Assembly (NCBI GenBank): GCA_021797825.1
Contig: JAJZZA010000014.1
Location: 1-56,023, forward strand
Length of the DNA stretch: 56,023 nucleotides
Reading direction: 5' to 3'
Source of the DNA: Bacillota bacterium
GTDB taxonomy: Bacteria; Bacillota; Sulfobacillia; Sulfobacillales; Sulfobacillaceae
Part shown: positions 25,816-36,153 of the stretch, one piece after another
Position numbering within the stretch: the stretch's first letter is position 1
Layout of the letters: every line of letters begins with the position of its first letter
Made by a program: the position numbers and the translations under genes
The notes under the pieces: model-generated
What the model was told of the DNA's origin: nothing
Database searches by the model: none
The model's input: only the letters and a program-made list of their open reading frames with translations

Positions 25816-26802
25816 TTGCCGCCAATCCAGTGGGCCATTGCGGATAACCACGCCGCCAGTGCCATGTTTGGGCCAGGAGACGAGCATTTAACTGTCATCG
25901 AGCACGCGCTGGCGGTGAAACTGACGGCGCGCGGCAATATCATCGCGATTTCAGGAACAGACGATGCTCAGGCCAAAACGCAGGAAGTCTTGGATTTGTT
26001 GGCGGAATGGGCCATGGCTGGACAACCGGTGCGGCGGGAAACGGTTGACGCGGCGGTGTATGCCGTAGTGGATGGCACTCAGCGCCAGTTCCGCCATCTG
26101 TTGACGGAAACGGTGTATACCACCACCTCCGGCAAGGCGATTCGGCCCAAGACGATTGGTCAGCAGATTTATGTCGAAGCGGTGCGCCATCACACCCTGG
26201 TGTTTGGGATAGGACCGGCCGGAACCGGAAAGACCTACTTGGCGATGGCGATGGCGGTGCAAGCCTTGAAAGCGCACGAGGTGGAACGGATCATACTGAC
26301 CCGTCCGGCGGTGGAGGCCGGTGAAAACCTGGGATTCCTGCCGGGGGCGTTGGAAGACAAGGTGGATCCCTACTTGCGGCCGCTGTACGATGCCTTGTTT
26401 GAGTTTTTAGGCACGGAAGCGGTTGAGAAGTATCGGGAACGGGGCCATATCGAAATTGCCCCGTTGGCGTATATGCGGGGACGTTCGCTAAATTCCAGTT
26501 TTATTATTCTGGACGAAGCGCAAAATGCCACCTATGAACAAATGAAGATGTTTTTGACGCGTTTGGGTTACGGATCCCGGATGGTGGTGACCGGGGACGA
26601 GACCCAGGTCGACTTGCCGCGCGGGGTGCGATCCGGTTTGTCGGAGGCGGCTCGCATTTTGGCCCATGTGACCGGTGTCAAATCGATCTGGCTGGATCAA
26701 CGCGATGTGGTCCGGCACCCGCTGGTGGCCGAGATCATTGCCGCCTATCGGCGCTATGAAGGGGACAAGGGAGCGGACCGGGATGAAAGTCATACGCCCT
26801 AG
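25816..26802 (+). CDS. phoH: PhoH family ATPase (PhoH-like)
   Basis: A 328-residue P-loop ATPase of the PhoH/PhoL family, with an N-terminal KH-like part and the ATPase core. Walker A is GPAGTGKT at residues 133-140 and Walker B is FIILDEAQN, followed by TGDETQVDLP (sensor motif). The family is linked to RNA metabolism and ribosome maturation together with YbeY, encoded two genes on. A TTG at 25816 is chosen because GGGGGA lies six bases before it; the frame continues back to TTG 25774, where no binding site is seen. It overlaps pgpH by 20 bp. Confidence 0.9.
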   Translation: MPPIQWAIADNHAASAMFGPGDEHLTVIEHALAVKLTARGNIIAISGTDDAQAKTQEVLDLLAEWAMAGQPVRRETVDAAVYAVVDGTQRQFRHLLTETVYTTTSGKAIRPKTIGQQIYVEAVRHHTLVFGIGPAGTGKTYLAMAMAVQALKAHEVERIILTRPAVEAGENLGFLPGALEDKVDPYLRPLYDALFEFLGTEAVEKYRERGHIEIAPLAYMRGRSLNSSFIILDEAQNATYEQMKMFLTRLGYGSRMVVTGDETQVDLPRGVRSGLSEAARILAHVTGVKSIWLDQRDVVRHPLVAEIIAAYRRYEGDKGADRDESHTP

Positions 26803-28984
26803 TGCCAAGTGGTTTCGGCACTTGCAGCCGGACAGGATTCCGTGGCTCCGGAGTTGGCAAGCCCGGCAATTATCGGTGGCCGGGTTGCTGTGGCTGGTGG
26901 TCACGGCCATTTTTGCCTTGACCATGTATGCGCAGCGGGTGGATGTCACCGCCGGCGATCTCGCCCCCCGCACGGTCTATGCGCCCTATGGGGTGGTGGA
27001 TTGGGCGGCGACGGCCAAGGCGCGCCAGCAGGCCGGCAATGCGGTTCCGGGGGTATATACCACCAATCCGGCGGTGCTCGGCCAGCAAAAACAGAAACTG
27101 GTGGCAAACTTCTCGCTTGTGGCGGAGCTCTCGGCGGACACCGCGGCCCCCCTGGTGGCGCGCGAGGAGGCTGCGCAAAGCGGGATACCAATTGGGTTGC
27201 CGCGTGCCATCTGGGGTCAGGTGCTGGCCTTGCCAGCTAACCGACTGAGCCAATTGCAGCAAGATGCCGCGGTCATCCTGGCTTCGGTGATGGGAAACGG
27301 CAACGGCATCCGCAATACCACAGTGGGATTGGACGAAGCCAAAAGCTTCGTGGCCAAACTGGCCAGCCAGGAGGAAACCGACTCGGGGCTTCGGATGTTT
27401 CTCACGGCCATGACGCAATCGCTGGTGGTTCCCAACACCTCCCTGAACGCGCAGGTCACGGCGGAACGCAGGGCGCAGGCCGAGTCGCAAGTGCCGGTGG
27501 TCAAGATCCTCAAGGGAGAAACCGTGTTGCGCCAGGGTCAGGTGGTGACCGCCGCCGATATCGAAGTACTGCGCCAGCTCGGACTGCTTGACCGCGGATT
27601 TAATGCCGGACCGGTGGTCGGCTCGATGATCGTCGCGGCCGCCTTCGTGGGCATCATGGCGAGCTATCTGTGGGTACTGCGGCGCCGTCTGGCCGAGTCC
27701 CCGGAACTGGCCATCATCGCCAGCTTGGTGACGGTGGTGGGATTATTGGCCGCGGACACCCTCGCTGGCATTCCCGCGGTCAGCTATCTGGTGGTGCCCA
27801 CCGCGGTGATGCTGATTACGGCTCTTATCGACAATGGCCTGGGGCTGGTCATGGCGGGACTCTTGGCGCTGGCGATTGCGGTGTTGACGGGCAGCGACTT
27901 AAACGTGGTGCTGGTCTCGTTTTTTGGCGGGGTAGCGGCGGTATTTGGCGTGAGCCGCCTGTCACAACGTTACGATATCATTCGTTCCGGCGTGTTGGTG
28001 GGGGTCGTCAACTTGGTGGTGCTGCTGGGACTTGATGTCATGCAAGGGGCAGCGTTCTTGCAGGCCCCGGTGTGGCAGGCGCTGGTCTTTGCCTTGGTGG
28101 ACGGTTTGGGGGCGGCGGTTTTGACGATGGGCTCCATCCCCTTCCTGGAGGGGCCATTTGGGATTATCACCGCCATGAAACTGATTGAACTGGCGAATCC
28201 CAACCAGCCGCTGTTACGCAAACTGCTGGTCGAAGCGCCGGGGACCTACCATCACAGCATTATGGTGGGAAATCTGGCGGAAGCTGCGACCGAGGCGGTG
28301 GGAGGCAATTCGCTGCTGGCCCGGGTGGGCGCCTACTACCACGACATTGGCAAATCCAAGCGGCCGTATTTCTTTATCGACAACCAATTTGGTGCCGAAA
28401 ACCCGCACGACAAACTCGCACCCACGCTGTCCGCCCTGATTATTTCGTCCCACGTCCGCGATGGCATCGAGTTGGCTCGCGAATATCGGGTTCCCGATCC
28501 CATCGTCCATTTTATCCGGGAGCACCACGGCACCACCATTATCAGCTATTTTTACCGCAAGGCGGTACAGGCGGACACCGGTGAGGGGGTCGCGGAATCC
28601 GATTTCCGGTATGACGGTCCCCGGCCGCAGAGCAAGGAAACGGCGATTGTCATGCTCGCCGACGCCAGCGAGGCGACAACCCGCACCTTAAAGAATCCCA
28701 CACCGCAAATCATTGAGCAGGTGGTGCGGCGTGTGATCAAAGATCGTTTACAGGATGGACAGCTGGATGAATCCAACTTGACGTTGAAAGAACTCGATGT
28801 GATCGCCCGCACGTTTACGCGGATTTTGACCGGGGTGTTTCATCAGCGCATTGAGTACCCCGACAAGGTGCTCAAAGAGATGGAGAGGAGCCGCAATCGT
28901 GGAAATATGGGTCCAAAGCCTCCCCGTGTGGTGCGCCGAATGGGAGGAAACGGTCCGCCAGGCGGCCCGGGCAACCCTCACTAG
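26783..28984 (+). CDS. pgpH: Cyclic-di-AMP phosphodiesterase PgpH (7TM-HD)
   Basis: A 733-residue membrane protein. It has one N-terminal TM helix (about 30-50), an extracytoplasmic 7TMR-HDED domain (~50-280), seven TM helices (~280-480) and a cytoplasmic HD phosphohydrolase domain. HD-domain residues are seen in YHHSIMVGNL, AYYHDIGKSKRP and REHHGTT. PgpH hydrolyses c-di-AMP, a second messenger controlling potassium and osmotic balance in Firmicutes. ATG 26783 lies inside phoH, with GGGAG upstream. The 3' end overlaps ybeY by 86 bp. Confidence 0.93.
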   Translation: MKVIRPSAKWFRHLQPDRIPWLRSWQARQLSVAGLLWLVVTAIFALTMYAQRVDVTAGDLAPRTVYAPYGVVDWAATAKARQQAGNAVPGVYTTNPAVLGQQKQKLVANFSLVAELSADTAAPLVAREEAAQSGIPIGLPRAIWGQVLALPANRLSQLQQDAAVILASVMGNGNGIRNTTVGLDEAKSFVAKLASQEETDSGLRMFLTAMTQSLVVPNTSLNAQVTAERRAQAESQVPVVKILKGETVLRQGQVVTAADIEVLRQLGLLDRGFNAGPVVGSMIVAAAFVGIMASYLWVLRRRLAESPELAIIASLVTVVGLLAADTLAGIPAVSYLVVPTAVMLITALIDNGLGLVMAGLLALAIAVLTGSDLNVVLVSFFGGVAAVFGVSRLSQRYDIIRSGVLVGVVNLVVLLGLDVMQGAAFLQAPVWQALVFALVDGLGAAVLTMGSIPFLEGPFGIITAMKLIELANPNQPLLRKLLVEAPGTYHHSIMVGNLAEAATEAVGGNSLLARVGAYYHDIGKSKRPYFFIDNQFGAENPHDKLAPTLSALIISSHVRDGIELAREYRVPDPIVHFIREHHGTTIISYFYRKAVQADTGEGVAESDFRYDGPRPQSKETAIVMLADASEATTRTLKNPTPQIIEQVVRRVIKDRLQDGQLDESNLTLKELDVIARTFTRILTGVFHQRIEYPDKVLKEMERSRNRGNMGPKPPRVVRRMGGNGPPGGPGNPH

Positions 28985-29351
28985 CGTTGGCGGTCTGGCG
29001 GATGCGGAGGTTAGCATTTTGTTGACCGACGATGAACGGATTACGGCCTACAACCGCGATTACCGCGGGATCGACGGGCCGACCGATGTCTTGTCGTTTA
29101 GTCAGCGGGAAGGGGTTGGCGGCGATCCTGATGACCCGCTCTTGGGGGATGTCGCCATCTCGGTCGAACGGGCGACGGCGCAGGCGTTGGATTTTGACCA
29201 CAGCCTGGCACGCGAGATGGGTTTCCTGACGGTGCACGGGGTCTTGCATCTCTTGGGCTGGGATCACCAGCTGCCGGAGGATGAGCGGGCCATGATGGCC
29301 AAAACCGAAGAGATTCTGACGATGCTGGGACTGGTCCGTGAAACGCGCTGA
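28899..29351 (+). CDS. ybeY: Endoribonuclease YbeY
   Basis: A 150-residue zinc metallo-RNase for 16S rRNA 3'-end maturation and ribosome quality control. The metal site HGVLHLLGWDH supplies His113, His117 and His123, and PTDVLSFSQRE and GDVAISVERA are further family blocks. GTG 28899 follows GAGAGGAG by eight bases and places the first 86 bp inside the end of pgpH in another frame. The open frame back to 28851 lacks family sequence. It ends 14 bp inside dgkA. Confidence 0.94.
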   Translation: MEIWVQSLPVWCAEWEETVRQAARATLTSVGGLADAEVSILLTDDERITAYNRDYRGIDGPTDVLSFSQREGVGGDPDDPLLGDVAISVERATAQALDFDHSLAREMGFLTVHGVLHLLGWDHQLPEDERAMMAKTEEILTMLGLVRETR

Positions 29352-29838
29352 AACCCTCGGGGAGTCCTTCCGCTACGCCTTTCGCGGTCTTTGGTATGCG
29401 TTGCAAACCCAGCGCAATTTGCGGCTGCATGTGACGGCGGCATGCTGGATCCTGGCGCTGGGATGGGTGCTGGCGTTGCCGCAGCGCGAATTCATCACCC
29501 TCTTGGTGGCCATTATCGTGGTGATGGTGGCGGAAATGGTCAATACCGCGATTGAGGCGGCGGTCGACCTGGCCAGTCCCCATTTTCACCCGCTGGCCCA
29601 GACCGCCAAAGATGTGGCGGCCGGCGCGGTCTTGCTGGCCGCTATCGGCGCCGCCGCACTGGGCCTTTGGGTGTTCGCATCACACATCACGCAGATCCCG
29701 GGCGATTTTGTGGTACGATGGAAGCAGAGTCCGATGGCCACGGCGGTGGTGGTGGCCGCATTGGTGTGCGAGTGGATTATCGTGTGGCGGATTTCTGTGC
29801 ACGCACAGGAGCAAAGGAGGCCAGGACCCTCTCGGTGA
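29338..29838 (+). CDS. dgkA: Diacylglycerol/undecaprenol kinase (DgkA family)
   Basis: A 166-residue integral membrane kinase. The DgkA signature EMVNTAIEAAVDL is followed by HPLAQTAKDVAAGAVL. In Gram-positive bacteria these enzymes mostly phosphorylate undecaprenol for cell-wall lipid carrier recycling. Three TM helices form the usual ~120-residue enzyme. An additional TM segment (about 134-155, ATAVVVAALVCEWIIVW) and a basic tail extend this one. GTG 29338 overlaps ybeY, and its TGA overlaps the next GTG, so it sits within a tightly coupled run. Confidence 0.9.
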   Translation: MKRAETLGESFRYAFRGLWYALQTQRNLRLHVTAACWILALGWVLALPQREFITLLVAIIVVMVAEMVNTAIEAAVDLASPHFHPLAQTAKDVAAGAVLLAAIGAAALGLWVFASHITQIPGDFVVRWKQSPMATAVVVAALVCEWIIVWRISVHAQEQRRPGPSR

Positions 29839-31106
29839 AGCACATTCATTGGGTGTCCATCGTTGTGCTCCTTTTGGTGGTGGGGATTTCGGCCCTCTAT
29901 TCGATGGCTGAAACTGCGATGATGGCCTTATCCCGGGGGAAGGTCCGCAACCTGGTCGAAAACGGGGAAAAACGGGCAAAACGCTTAGAACGCGTGATAC
30001 GTGAACCCAATAGGTTGCTGGGCACGGTGTTGGTTGGCAACAACTTGGCGAACATTTTTGCCTCGTCTCTGGCGACGGCGTTTTTTATCCATTATTTTGG
30101 GGGTCCGGGCGTCACCATTTCCACCCTGGTGATGACCCTGCTCATCCTGCTGGCCGCGGAAATCACCCCCAAAACCTACGCGGCCTACAACGCGGAGTCG
30201 GTCGCGTTGCGACTGACCCTCTTTTTGGACATGTCGGCCCGTATATTTGGTCCCGTTGTCCGCGTGTTAAGTTGGGTGGCGGGAGGCATCATCCGGCTAT
30301 TCGGGGGACAAGCTCAAGGCGGCCGGCTCATTACCGAAGAAGAAATCCGGCACCTGGTCGAAGTGGGTGAAGAAGAAGGCTTGCTCCTGCGGGAAGAGCG
30401 CGACATGATCCAAGGGATTTTTGACTTGGGCGATACGGTTGTGCGGGAAGTGATGGTGCCGCGCATCGATGTCAAAGGCTTGTCGGAAACGGCGCCCCTC
30501 AGTGAAGCCTGGGACGCGCTGATTCAGTGGGGGCATTCCCGTTTGCCGGTGTTCCGCGATACCATTGATGATGTGACGGGAGTGCTGTATGCCCGGGACG
30601 TATTGGCCTATGTAAAGGAAAAACCTCCTGACACCCCGGTTCGGGAATTGGCCCGGCCGATTCATTACGTGCCCGAAACCAAGAAAATTGACGATTTGCT
30701 GGCTGATTTTCGCCGCCGACGGACACACATCGCCGTCGTCTTGGATGAGTATGGGGGGACAGCCGGGATCGTCACCATCGAAGACTTGCTGGAAGAAATT
30801 GTCGGCGAAATTCAGGATGAGTATGACATGGAAGATCAACCCTTGCGGGAGGTCGAGCAGGGCCGGCTGGATGTGGCGGGCCTGTTGGCGCTTGACGAGA
30901 TTAATGACTGGATTGACACCGAGTTGCCGCACGAGGATTTTGACACCGTGGGTGGACTGGTGCTCCATCTGTTGGGACGGGTGCCGGTGGAAGGTGATGT
31001 GGTGACGCTGGACGGCGTGGAATTTACGGTGTCAAAAATGAACGGGCGCCGTGTATCGCGCGTAACCATCCGGATCCTCAACGAGGGGATCAACGATGAA
31101 CGATGA
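29835..31106 (+). CDS. CNNM/CBS-domain transporter-associated protein (HlyC/CorC family)
   Basis: A 423-residue membrane protein: an N-terminal CNNM/DUF21 domain with about four TM segments (starting IHWVSIVVLLLVVGISALYS, and LLGTVLVGNNLANIF), two CBS domains (VMVPRIDVKG to ARPIHYVP, and HIAVVLDEYGGTAGIVT), and a C-terminal CorC_HlyC domain. Members are linked to Mg2+/Co2+ efflux, and 'hemolysin' is a historical name. GTG 29835 overlaps the dgkA stop as GTGA. It is an insertion relative to the B. subtilis order, which has cdd directly after dgkA. Confidence 0.9.
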   Translation: MKHIHWVSIVVLLLVVGISALYSMAETAMMALSRGKVRNLVENGEKRAKRLERVIREPNRLLGTVLVGNNLANIFASSLATAFFIHYFGGPGVTISTLVMTLLILLAAEITPKTYAAYNAESVALRLTLFLDMSARIFGPVVRVLSWVAGGIIRLFGGQAQGGRLITEEEIRHLVEVGEEEGLLLREERDMIQGIFDLGDTVVREVMVPRIDVKGLSETAPLSEAWDALIQWGHSRLPVFRDTIDDVTGVLYARDVLAYVKEKPPDTPVRELARPIHYVPETKKIDDLLADFRRRRTHIAVVLDEYGGTAGIVTIEDLLEEIVGEIQDEYDMEDQPLREVEQGRLDVAGLLALDEINDWIDTELPHEDFDTVGGLVLHLLGRVPVEGDVVTLDGVEFTVSKMNGRRVSRVTIRILNEGINDER

Positions 31107-31548
31107 ACGGCCTGTACACGCACCCGGCGGCGAACACCCTAGCGTAGCGGAGCGCGCGATAGCAGACCTGGTGCAGGCCGCCCGCGGCATCCGAGCTAGG
31201 GCCTACGCCCCCTATTCGCACTTCCCGGTGGGCGCCGCCTTGCTCTGCGCGGACGGCACCGTGATAACCGGGGTCAATGTGGAAAACGCCAGTTCGCCGT
31301 TGGCTTGTTGCGCGGAACGCGCCGCCGTCTATGCCGCGGTGGCCGCAGGTCAGCAGGTGTTTCGGGCGATTGCGGTGGTGGGCGGAGAACGGCCGCTGAC
31401 GCCTTGCGGCGGCTGCCGACAGGTATTGGCCGAGTTTGGCGACCTGACGGTGGTGGCGGCCACGCCCGATCCAGCCGTGCCGGTCCGGAGCTTTCGCCTC
31501 AGCGCGTTGCTGCCGGAATCTTTTGGAAAAGAGGATGTTGGTGTATAA
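31096..31548 (+). CDS. cdd: Cytidine deaminase
   Basis: A 150-residue homotetrameric-type deaminase converting cytidine and deoxycytidine to uridines in pyrimidine salvage. The zinc site is CAE (Cys72, Glu74 as proton shuttle) and PCGGC (Cys104, Cys107), and NVENAS is the substrate-binding motif. A ~20-residue extension precedes the usual start of the family domain. ATG 31096 lies in the last codons of the preceding gene, and the 3' end overlaps era. Confidence 0.95.
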   Translation: MNDERPVHAPGGEHPSVAERAIADLVQAARGIRARAYAPYSHFPVGAALLCADGTVITGVNVENASSPLACCAERAAVYAAVAAGQQVFRAIAVVGGERPLTPCGGCRQVLAEFGDLTVVAATPDPAVPVRSFRLSALLPESFGKEDVGV

Positions 31549-32431
31549 AGCCGGTTTCGTCGCTCTGCTGGGTCGGCCCAACGTGGGCAAATCGACTTTG
31601 CTCAATGCGCTGTTGGGACGAAAAATCGCGATTACCACGCCCAAACCGCAAACCACGCGCAACCGCATCATGGGCGTGATTCATCGCCCGGACGCGCAAC
31701 TGGTGCTGGTGGACACGCCGGGGGTGCACAAGGCGCTGCATAAGTTGGGCGAACGCATGAACAAGACGTCGCGCAGCGCGTCCCGGGACGTGGACCTGAT
31801 TTGGCATCTGGTGGATGTCAGCCGGCCTCCGTCCGAGGAAGACCAATGGGTGGCGGGACTTTGCCGATCGGCGGCGATTCCCGCCTGGCTGCTGGCCAAT
31901 AAGTGCGACCTGGTGCAAAACCTCGCCGGGCGCGTGGAGCCCTATTTGGCGCTCGCCCCCTACGCGCGCCACTTTGTGGTGTCGGCCTTTTACGAGCAGG
32001 GCCTGGATCCGCTGCGGGATGCGGTCTTCGACGTTTTGCCGGAAGGGTCCCCGTACTTTCCCGAAGAGATGGTGACCGATCAGTCGGAAGATTTCTACGT
32101 CTCGGAAATTATAAGGGAAAAGATTTTGGACGCCACCCGGGACGAAGTGCCCTATGCCGTCGCCGTGATGGTGGATGAACGGGTAGCCCGCTCTTCCCGG
32201 TTGACATTCATTCGGGCCACCGCATATGTGGAGCGCGATACCCAAAAGGCGATCGTGATTGGGAGCGGGGGGCGCATGCTCAAAGCGATTGGACAGGCGG
32301 CGCGAGCGGAACTGGAAGCGTACTATGGTCACCAAGTGTTTTTGGATCTTTGGGTCAAAGTCCGCCCGCGCTGGCGCAATGAAGACGAATGGCTTCGCCG
32401 GCTCGGCTTTCGGGAACCGGGTAGGTCGTGA
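31535..32431 (+). CDS. era: GTPase Era
   Basis: A 298-residue essential GTPase that binds the 16S rRNA 3' end during 30S assembly. GTPase motifs are GRPNVGKST (G1), DTPGVHK (G3) and NKCDL (G4). The C-terminal KH domain includes VIGSGGRMLKAIGQAAR. The exact start is unclear because ATG 31535, TTG 31538 and GTG 31541 are all in frame right after AAGAGG; GTG has the best spacing, and ATG is kept by convention. It follows ybeY, cdd and precedes recO in the canonical order. Confidence 0.94.
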   Translation: MLVYKAGFVALLGRPNVGKSTLLNALLGRKIAITTPKPQTTRNRIMGVIHRPDAQLVLVDTPGVHKALHKLGERMNKTSRSASRDVDLIWHLVDVSRPPSEEDQWVAGLCRSAAIPAWLLANKCDLVQNLAGRVEPYLALAPYARHFVVSAFYEQGLDPLRDAVFDVLPEGSPYFPEEMVTDQSEDFYVSEIIREKILDATRDEVPYAVAVMVDERVARSSRLTFIRATAYVERDTQKAIVIGSGGRMLKAIGQAARAELEAYYGHQVFLDLWVKVRPRWRNEDEWLRRLGFREPGRS

Positions 32432-32437
32432 CGCCTT

Positions 32438-33214
32438 ATGGCCAGCTATCAGGACCACATGGTCGTTCTCAAGGCTCGGGCCTACCGGGATTATGACAGT
32501 CTGGTCACCCTGTTCGGTCTGAAATCGGGGAAAATCGCTGCGATTGCGAAAGGGGCGCGCCGGCCCAAGAGCGCCTTGTCTGGACGCATAAGCCCCTTAT
32601 CCTATAGTCAGGTGGGTCTTTACCGCGGCCGATCGGGACTGGAAACCGTAACCGAGGCCGAATTGGTCGAGGGGTTCGCTCGGATTGCGGCCGATTTGAC
32701 CCGGATCAGCTGGGGGATGGCGCTGGCGGATCTGGTCGATGAACTGTGGGAGGAGCGCGAGGCCTCGCCCGCGACCTTCTCGGTGCTGGTGGCCGCCTTG
32801 GAGGCGCTGAACGATGGCCGCCCGGCCACGGGTACGGGACTGGCAGCGGGATGGCAGTTGCTGGGCATTGCCGGGTACTTGCCGGACCTCAACCACTGTG
32901 GCCGGTGCCACCGGCCGGTGGACAACGGGCCGGTGGAGGTGGCGCTGGCTCAGCCTGCCGTATACTGTGGGCGCTGTCAATCGGCGGAACGGGTTGCCGG
33001 GCGAATTCAAATTAGCCTCGGCAGTCTCCGTAGTTTACAATATTGGGTGGCATTGCCGCCGAAACGGTTGGGACAGGGAGAAGCCAAGGGACAGATCAAA
33101 GAGGAGTGTCTGGGCCTCTGGCTCCGTTTTGCCCGCTGGCAGTTGGGTCGGAGTCCGCGGAGTTTTGAGTTTTTGAATACCGTAGAGGCGCCTGACGTCT
33201 CTCCCAGAAAGTGA
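32438..33214 (+). CDS. recO: DNA repair protein RecO
   Basis: A 258-residue recombination mediator that helps load RecA at gaps with RecR/RecF. It has an N-terminal OB fold ([33 protein letters not shown]), a helical middle, and a four-cysteine zinc site (Cys154, 157, 177, 180). The C-terminal RSFEFL is also family-typical. ATG 32438 lies six bases after era. The binding site is weak, which suggests coupling to era translation. Confidence 0.92.
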   Translation: MASYQDHMVVLKARAYRDYDSLVTLFGLKSGKIAAIAKGARRPKSALSGRISPLSYSQVGLYRGRSGLETVTEAELVEGFARIAADLTRISWGMALADLVDELWEEREASPATFSVLVAALEALNDGRPATGTGLAAGWQLLGIAGYLPDLNHCGRCHRPVDNGPVEVALAQPAVYCGRCQSAERVAGRIQISLGSLRSLQYWVALPPKRLGQGEAKGQIKEECLGLWLRFARWQLGRSPRSFEFLNTVEAPDVSPRK

Positions 33215-33224
33215 GGACGGTTTG

Positions 33225-34109
33225 GTGACGTTTCAAGACATCGTCATGCGGTTGAAGGCTTTTTGGCAGGCCCACGGCGCGGTGCTGGCGGAACCGTATG
33301 ACCTGGAAGTGGGGGCGGGCACGATGAGTCCGCTGACTTTTTTTCGCGCTTTGGGTTCCGATGCCTGGCGGGTTGCCTATGTGCAGCCCTCGCGACGGCC
33401 CGTCGACGGACGGTACGGGGAGAATCCCAACCGGTTGTATCAGCACCACCAATTCCAAGTGTTGTTGAAACCGGCCCCGGATGACGTGGTCGAATGGTAT
33501 TTGCAGAGTTTGGAGGGGATTGGGCTCGACCGCGCCGCCCACGACATCCGGTTTGTCGAGGACAACTGGGAGCAGCCTAGCATTGGGGCCTGGGGCCTGG
33601 GATGGGAAGTCTGGCTGGATGGCATGGAAATCAGTCAGTTTACCTATTTTCAGCAGATCGGGGGACACGAGTGCCGCCCCGTGTCGGTCGAGTTGACCTA
33701 CGGGTTGGAGCGCCTGGCGAGTTATCTGGCCGAGGTGGACGACGTTTGGTCTTTAGAGTGGGCGGCGGGAGTCAGTTACCGCGACTTGTTCGGACGGGTG
33801 GAATGGGAACAAGCCACCTATAGTTTCGAGGCAGCCGACCCGGCCGTGCTGAGGACGCTTTTTGACCTGTATGAAAAGGAGTCCGGACGCCTGTTGAACC
33901 AGCGGTTGACGCGTCCGGGATACGAATATCTGTTGAAAGCGTCTCATACCTTCAATACCCTGGATGCGCGGGGGGCGATATCGGTGACCGAGCGCCAGGC
34001 CTATATTGGCCGCATTCGGCGATTGGCCCGCCAAGCCGCCGATCTTTATCTCGCACTGCAAGAGTCCCCGGGCAGGGATGCGAAAGAGGTGACCGCAGTC
34101 GGTGGGTAA
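33225..34109 (+). CDS. glyQ: Glycyl-tRNA synthetase alpha subunit
   Basis: The 294-residue catalytic subunit of the bacterial alpha2beta2 glycyl-tRNA synthetase. [45 protein letters not shown] and [20 protein letters not shown] are near-invariant class II synthetase blocks. GTG 33225 is preferred to TTG 33222 because GAGG lies eight bases upstream. No T-box leader fits in the 10-bp gap after recO, so regulation by uncharged tRNA is not evident here. It overlaps glyS by eight bases. Confidence 0.97.
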   Translation: MTFQDIVMRLKAFWQAHGAVLAEPYDLEVGAGTMSPLTFFRALGSDAWRVAYVQPSRRPVDGRYGENPNRLYQHHQFQVLLKPAPDDVVEWYLQSLEGIGLDRAAHDIRFVEDNWEQPSIGAWGLGWEVWLDGMEISQFTYFQQIGGHECRPVSVELTYGLERLASYLAEVDDVWSLEWAAGVSYRDLFGRVEWEQATYSFEAADPAVLRTLFDLYEKESGRLLNQRLTRPGYEYLLKASHTFNTLDARGAISVTERQAYIGRIRRLARQAADLYLALQESPGRDAKEVTAVGG

Positions 34110-36144
34110 GCAGACGGAGCAGGACGGGCTGGTATTCGAGGTGGGAGTCGAGGAAATTCCCAGCCAATATCTGACGGAATTGGCCGAGGAGCTATTTGCG
34201 CGCGTCATGGCGGAGTTAAGCGGCGCCCGCCTGGCGGCGTTTGACATGAAATGGGGTGCAACTCCGCGGAGATTGGTGGTGATGGGGCAGGTGGCTCGCT
34301 GGCAGGCGCCGGAGGCGGAACGGGTTAAGGGGCCCGCGCTGACGGTGGCGTACCGCGACGGCCAGCCGTCACCGGCGTTGCGGGGATTTGCCAAACGGGT
34401 CGGTGTGGAACCCTCGGCGCTCACCGTGGAGGGAGTGGGCGCGAAAGCTTATGTGGCGGCCGTGATCGCCAAGCCCGTGCAATCAGCCGGCGAGGTGCTG
34501 CCGCGGGTATTGGAATCCGCATTTTCCAATCTTTCGCTGCCGCGCAGTATGCGTTGGGGAACCGGAGATATCCGGTTTATCCGGCCGGTGCGCTGGTGTC
34601 TGGCGCTTTTGGGGGACCAACCGCTGGCCGTGACCATCGCCGGCATTGCATCCGGCACCGTGACCTACGGCAACCGGACCGATCATCCCCAAGCGATCCG
34701 TGTCCCCTCCGCCGCGCAATACCTGTCGACAATGGCGGAGGGGCGGGTGGTGCTGGACCCGTTGGAGCGTGCGGAGGCGATTCGCCGGCAAGGCGGCGAA
34801 CTGGCCGAAGAGATCGCGGGCCTGGTCCCGTTTGACGAGCAGTTGCTCGCGGAAGTGACGAATCTGGTGGAATGGCCGACCCCGTTTTTAGGGCGCTTCG
34901 ATGACCATTTCTTAAACATCCCGGAAGCGATTTTGGTGACCTCGATGAAGGTCCATCAGCGTTATTTTCCCGTCCGCGGAAAAGATGGCCGTCTCCTGCC
35001 GGCGTTTTTAGGCGTGCGCAACGGCCAAGGCCGCGCCTTGGAACAAGTCCGGGCGGGCAACGAAAAGGTGCTGCGCGCCCGGTTGGCGGATGCCGACTAT
35101 TTCTATCGTCAAGACATATCGCAGCCTTTGGCGGCGCGGCGTCCGTTACTCGACGCCGTGGTGTTTCATGCCCGCTTGGGAACCTATGGCGACAAGATTG
35201 GCCGGGTTGCCGCCTTGTTTGACGGGACTCGGGAGTGGTGGGCGTTCGATTCCCGTCAGGAGGCGGCTTGGCGGCGCGGCCTGGAACTCTTTAAATGCGA
35301 TTTGGTGAGCCAGGTGGTCCAAGAATTTCCCGAGCTGCAAGGGGAGATGGGAGCGATCTATGCTGAGCGGGACGGGGAGGCGGCGGAGGTGGTGGCGGCC
35401 ATCCGCGACCAATATCATCCGGGGTTTCCCGGCGACCGGATACCCGCGCAACCGGTGGGTCAGCTATTAGGGCTGCTCGATCGGATTGACACGGTGGTGA
35501 TGGGCATGGCTGCGGATCTGCGGCCGACGGGTTCGGAAGATCCGTTCGGCATGCGGCGCTACGCGCTGGCGATTGGCCGCCTGGCGATGGAGACGCCGAT
35601 TTTGGGTTCCCGCTCGGTCGCGCAACTGACCAGGCATGCCGCCCGGCTCTGGAATCTGCCGGAACAGGCCGGCGAGGCGGCGACCGCCTTGGTGCAAACC
35701 CGGCTGGAGAACATGTTGGCGGTGCAGTATCCGGTGGAGGTGGTGCGGGCCGTGCTGGCGGTGGCTGAAGGCTGGACCAGCTTGGAGGAGCGGATCATAT
35801 GGGTGCACGGTCTGCGGCAGGATCCGGACTACGCCGGTTTTTTGGCGGCCTTCAAACGGATGTGGCGGGTCATCGACAACGCCGCGCCAACATACGCCAG
35901 CGACTATCCATTGGGCGCGGAACAATCACTGGCGGCGATTGCGGATGAACTGGAAACGATCGGCCACGCGGCGCGCGAGCAGTGGTGGGATCGGGTGCGG
36001 GCGTCGCTGCCGGTGGTGAACCGGTTTTTCGAGGACGTTTTGGTTATGGATCCGGATCTTGGCCTGCGGCAGCGCCGGGTTGGCCTGCTGGCCCGCTGCT
36101 GCCGCGCCTATCGCCGGTATTTTGCAGCCGAACAGTTGTCGTAG
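34102..36144 (+). CDS. glyS: Glycyl-tRNA synthetase beta subunit
   Basis: A 680-residue tRNA-binding subunit of the tetrameric glycyl-tRNA synthetase. Early residues [15 protein letters not shown], then [28 protein letters not shown] and [12 protein letters not shown] are standard, and an HD-like and an anticodon-binding region occupy the C-terminal half. GTG 34102 overlaps the end of glyQ, ensuring stoichiometric translation. It is followed nine bases later by the PPDK regulator gene. Confidence 0.97.
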   Translation: MGKQTEQDGLVFEVGVEEIPSQYLTELAEELFARVMAELSGARLAAFDMKWGATPRRLVVMGQVARWQAPEAERVKGPALTVAYRDGQPSPALRGFAKRVGVEPSALTVEGVGAKAYVAAVIAKPVQSAGEVLPRVLESAFSNLSLPRSMRWGTGDIRFIRPVRWCLALLGDQPLAVTIAGIASGTVTYGNRTDHPQAIRVPSAAQYLSTMAEGRVVLDPLERAEAIRRQGGELAEEIAGLVPFDEQLLAEVTNLVEWPTPFLGRFDDHFLNIPEAILVTSMKVHQRYFPVRGKDGRLLPAFLGVRNGQGRALEQVRAGNEKVLRARLADADYFYRQDISQPLAARRPLLDAVVFHARLGTYGDKIGRVAALFDGTREWWAFDSRQEAAWRRGLELFKCDLVSQVVQEFPELQGEMGAIYAERDGEAAEVVAAIRDQYHPGFPGDRIPAQPVGQLLGLLDRIDTVVMGMAADLRPTGSEDPFGMRRYALAIGRLAMETPILGSRSVAQLTRHAARLWNLPEQAGEAATALVQTRLENMLAVQYPVEVVRAVLAVAEGWTSLEERIIWVHGLRQDPDYAGFLAAFKRMWRVIDNAAPTYASDYPLGAEQSLAAIADELETIGHAAREQWWDRVRASLPVVNRFFEDVLVMDPDLGLRQRRVGLLARCCRAYRRYFAAEQLS

Positions 36145-36153
36145 GGGGCCATT

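Noticed and set aside
33190-33224. T-box leader for glyQS
   Set aside because: Only ten bases separate recO and glyQ; no specifier or antiterminator structure can fit.
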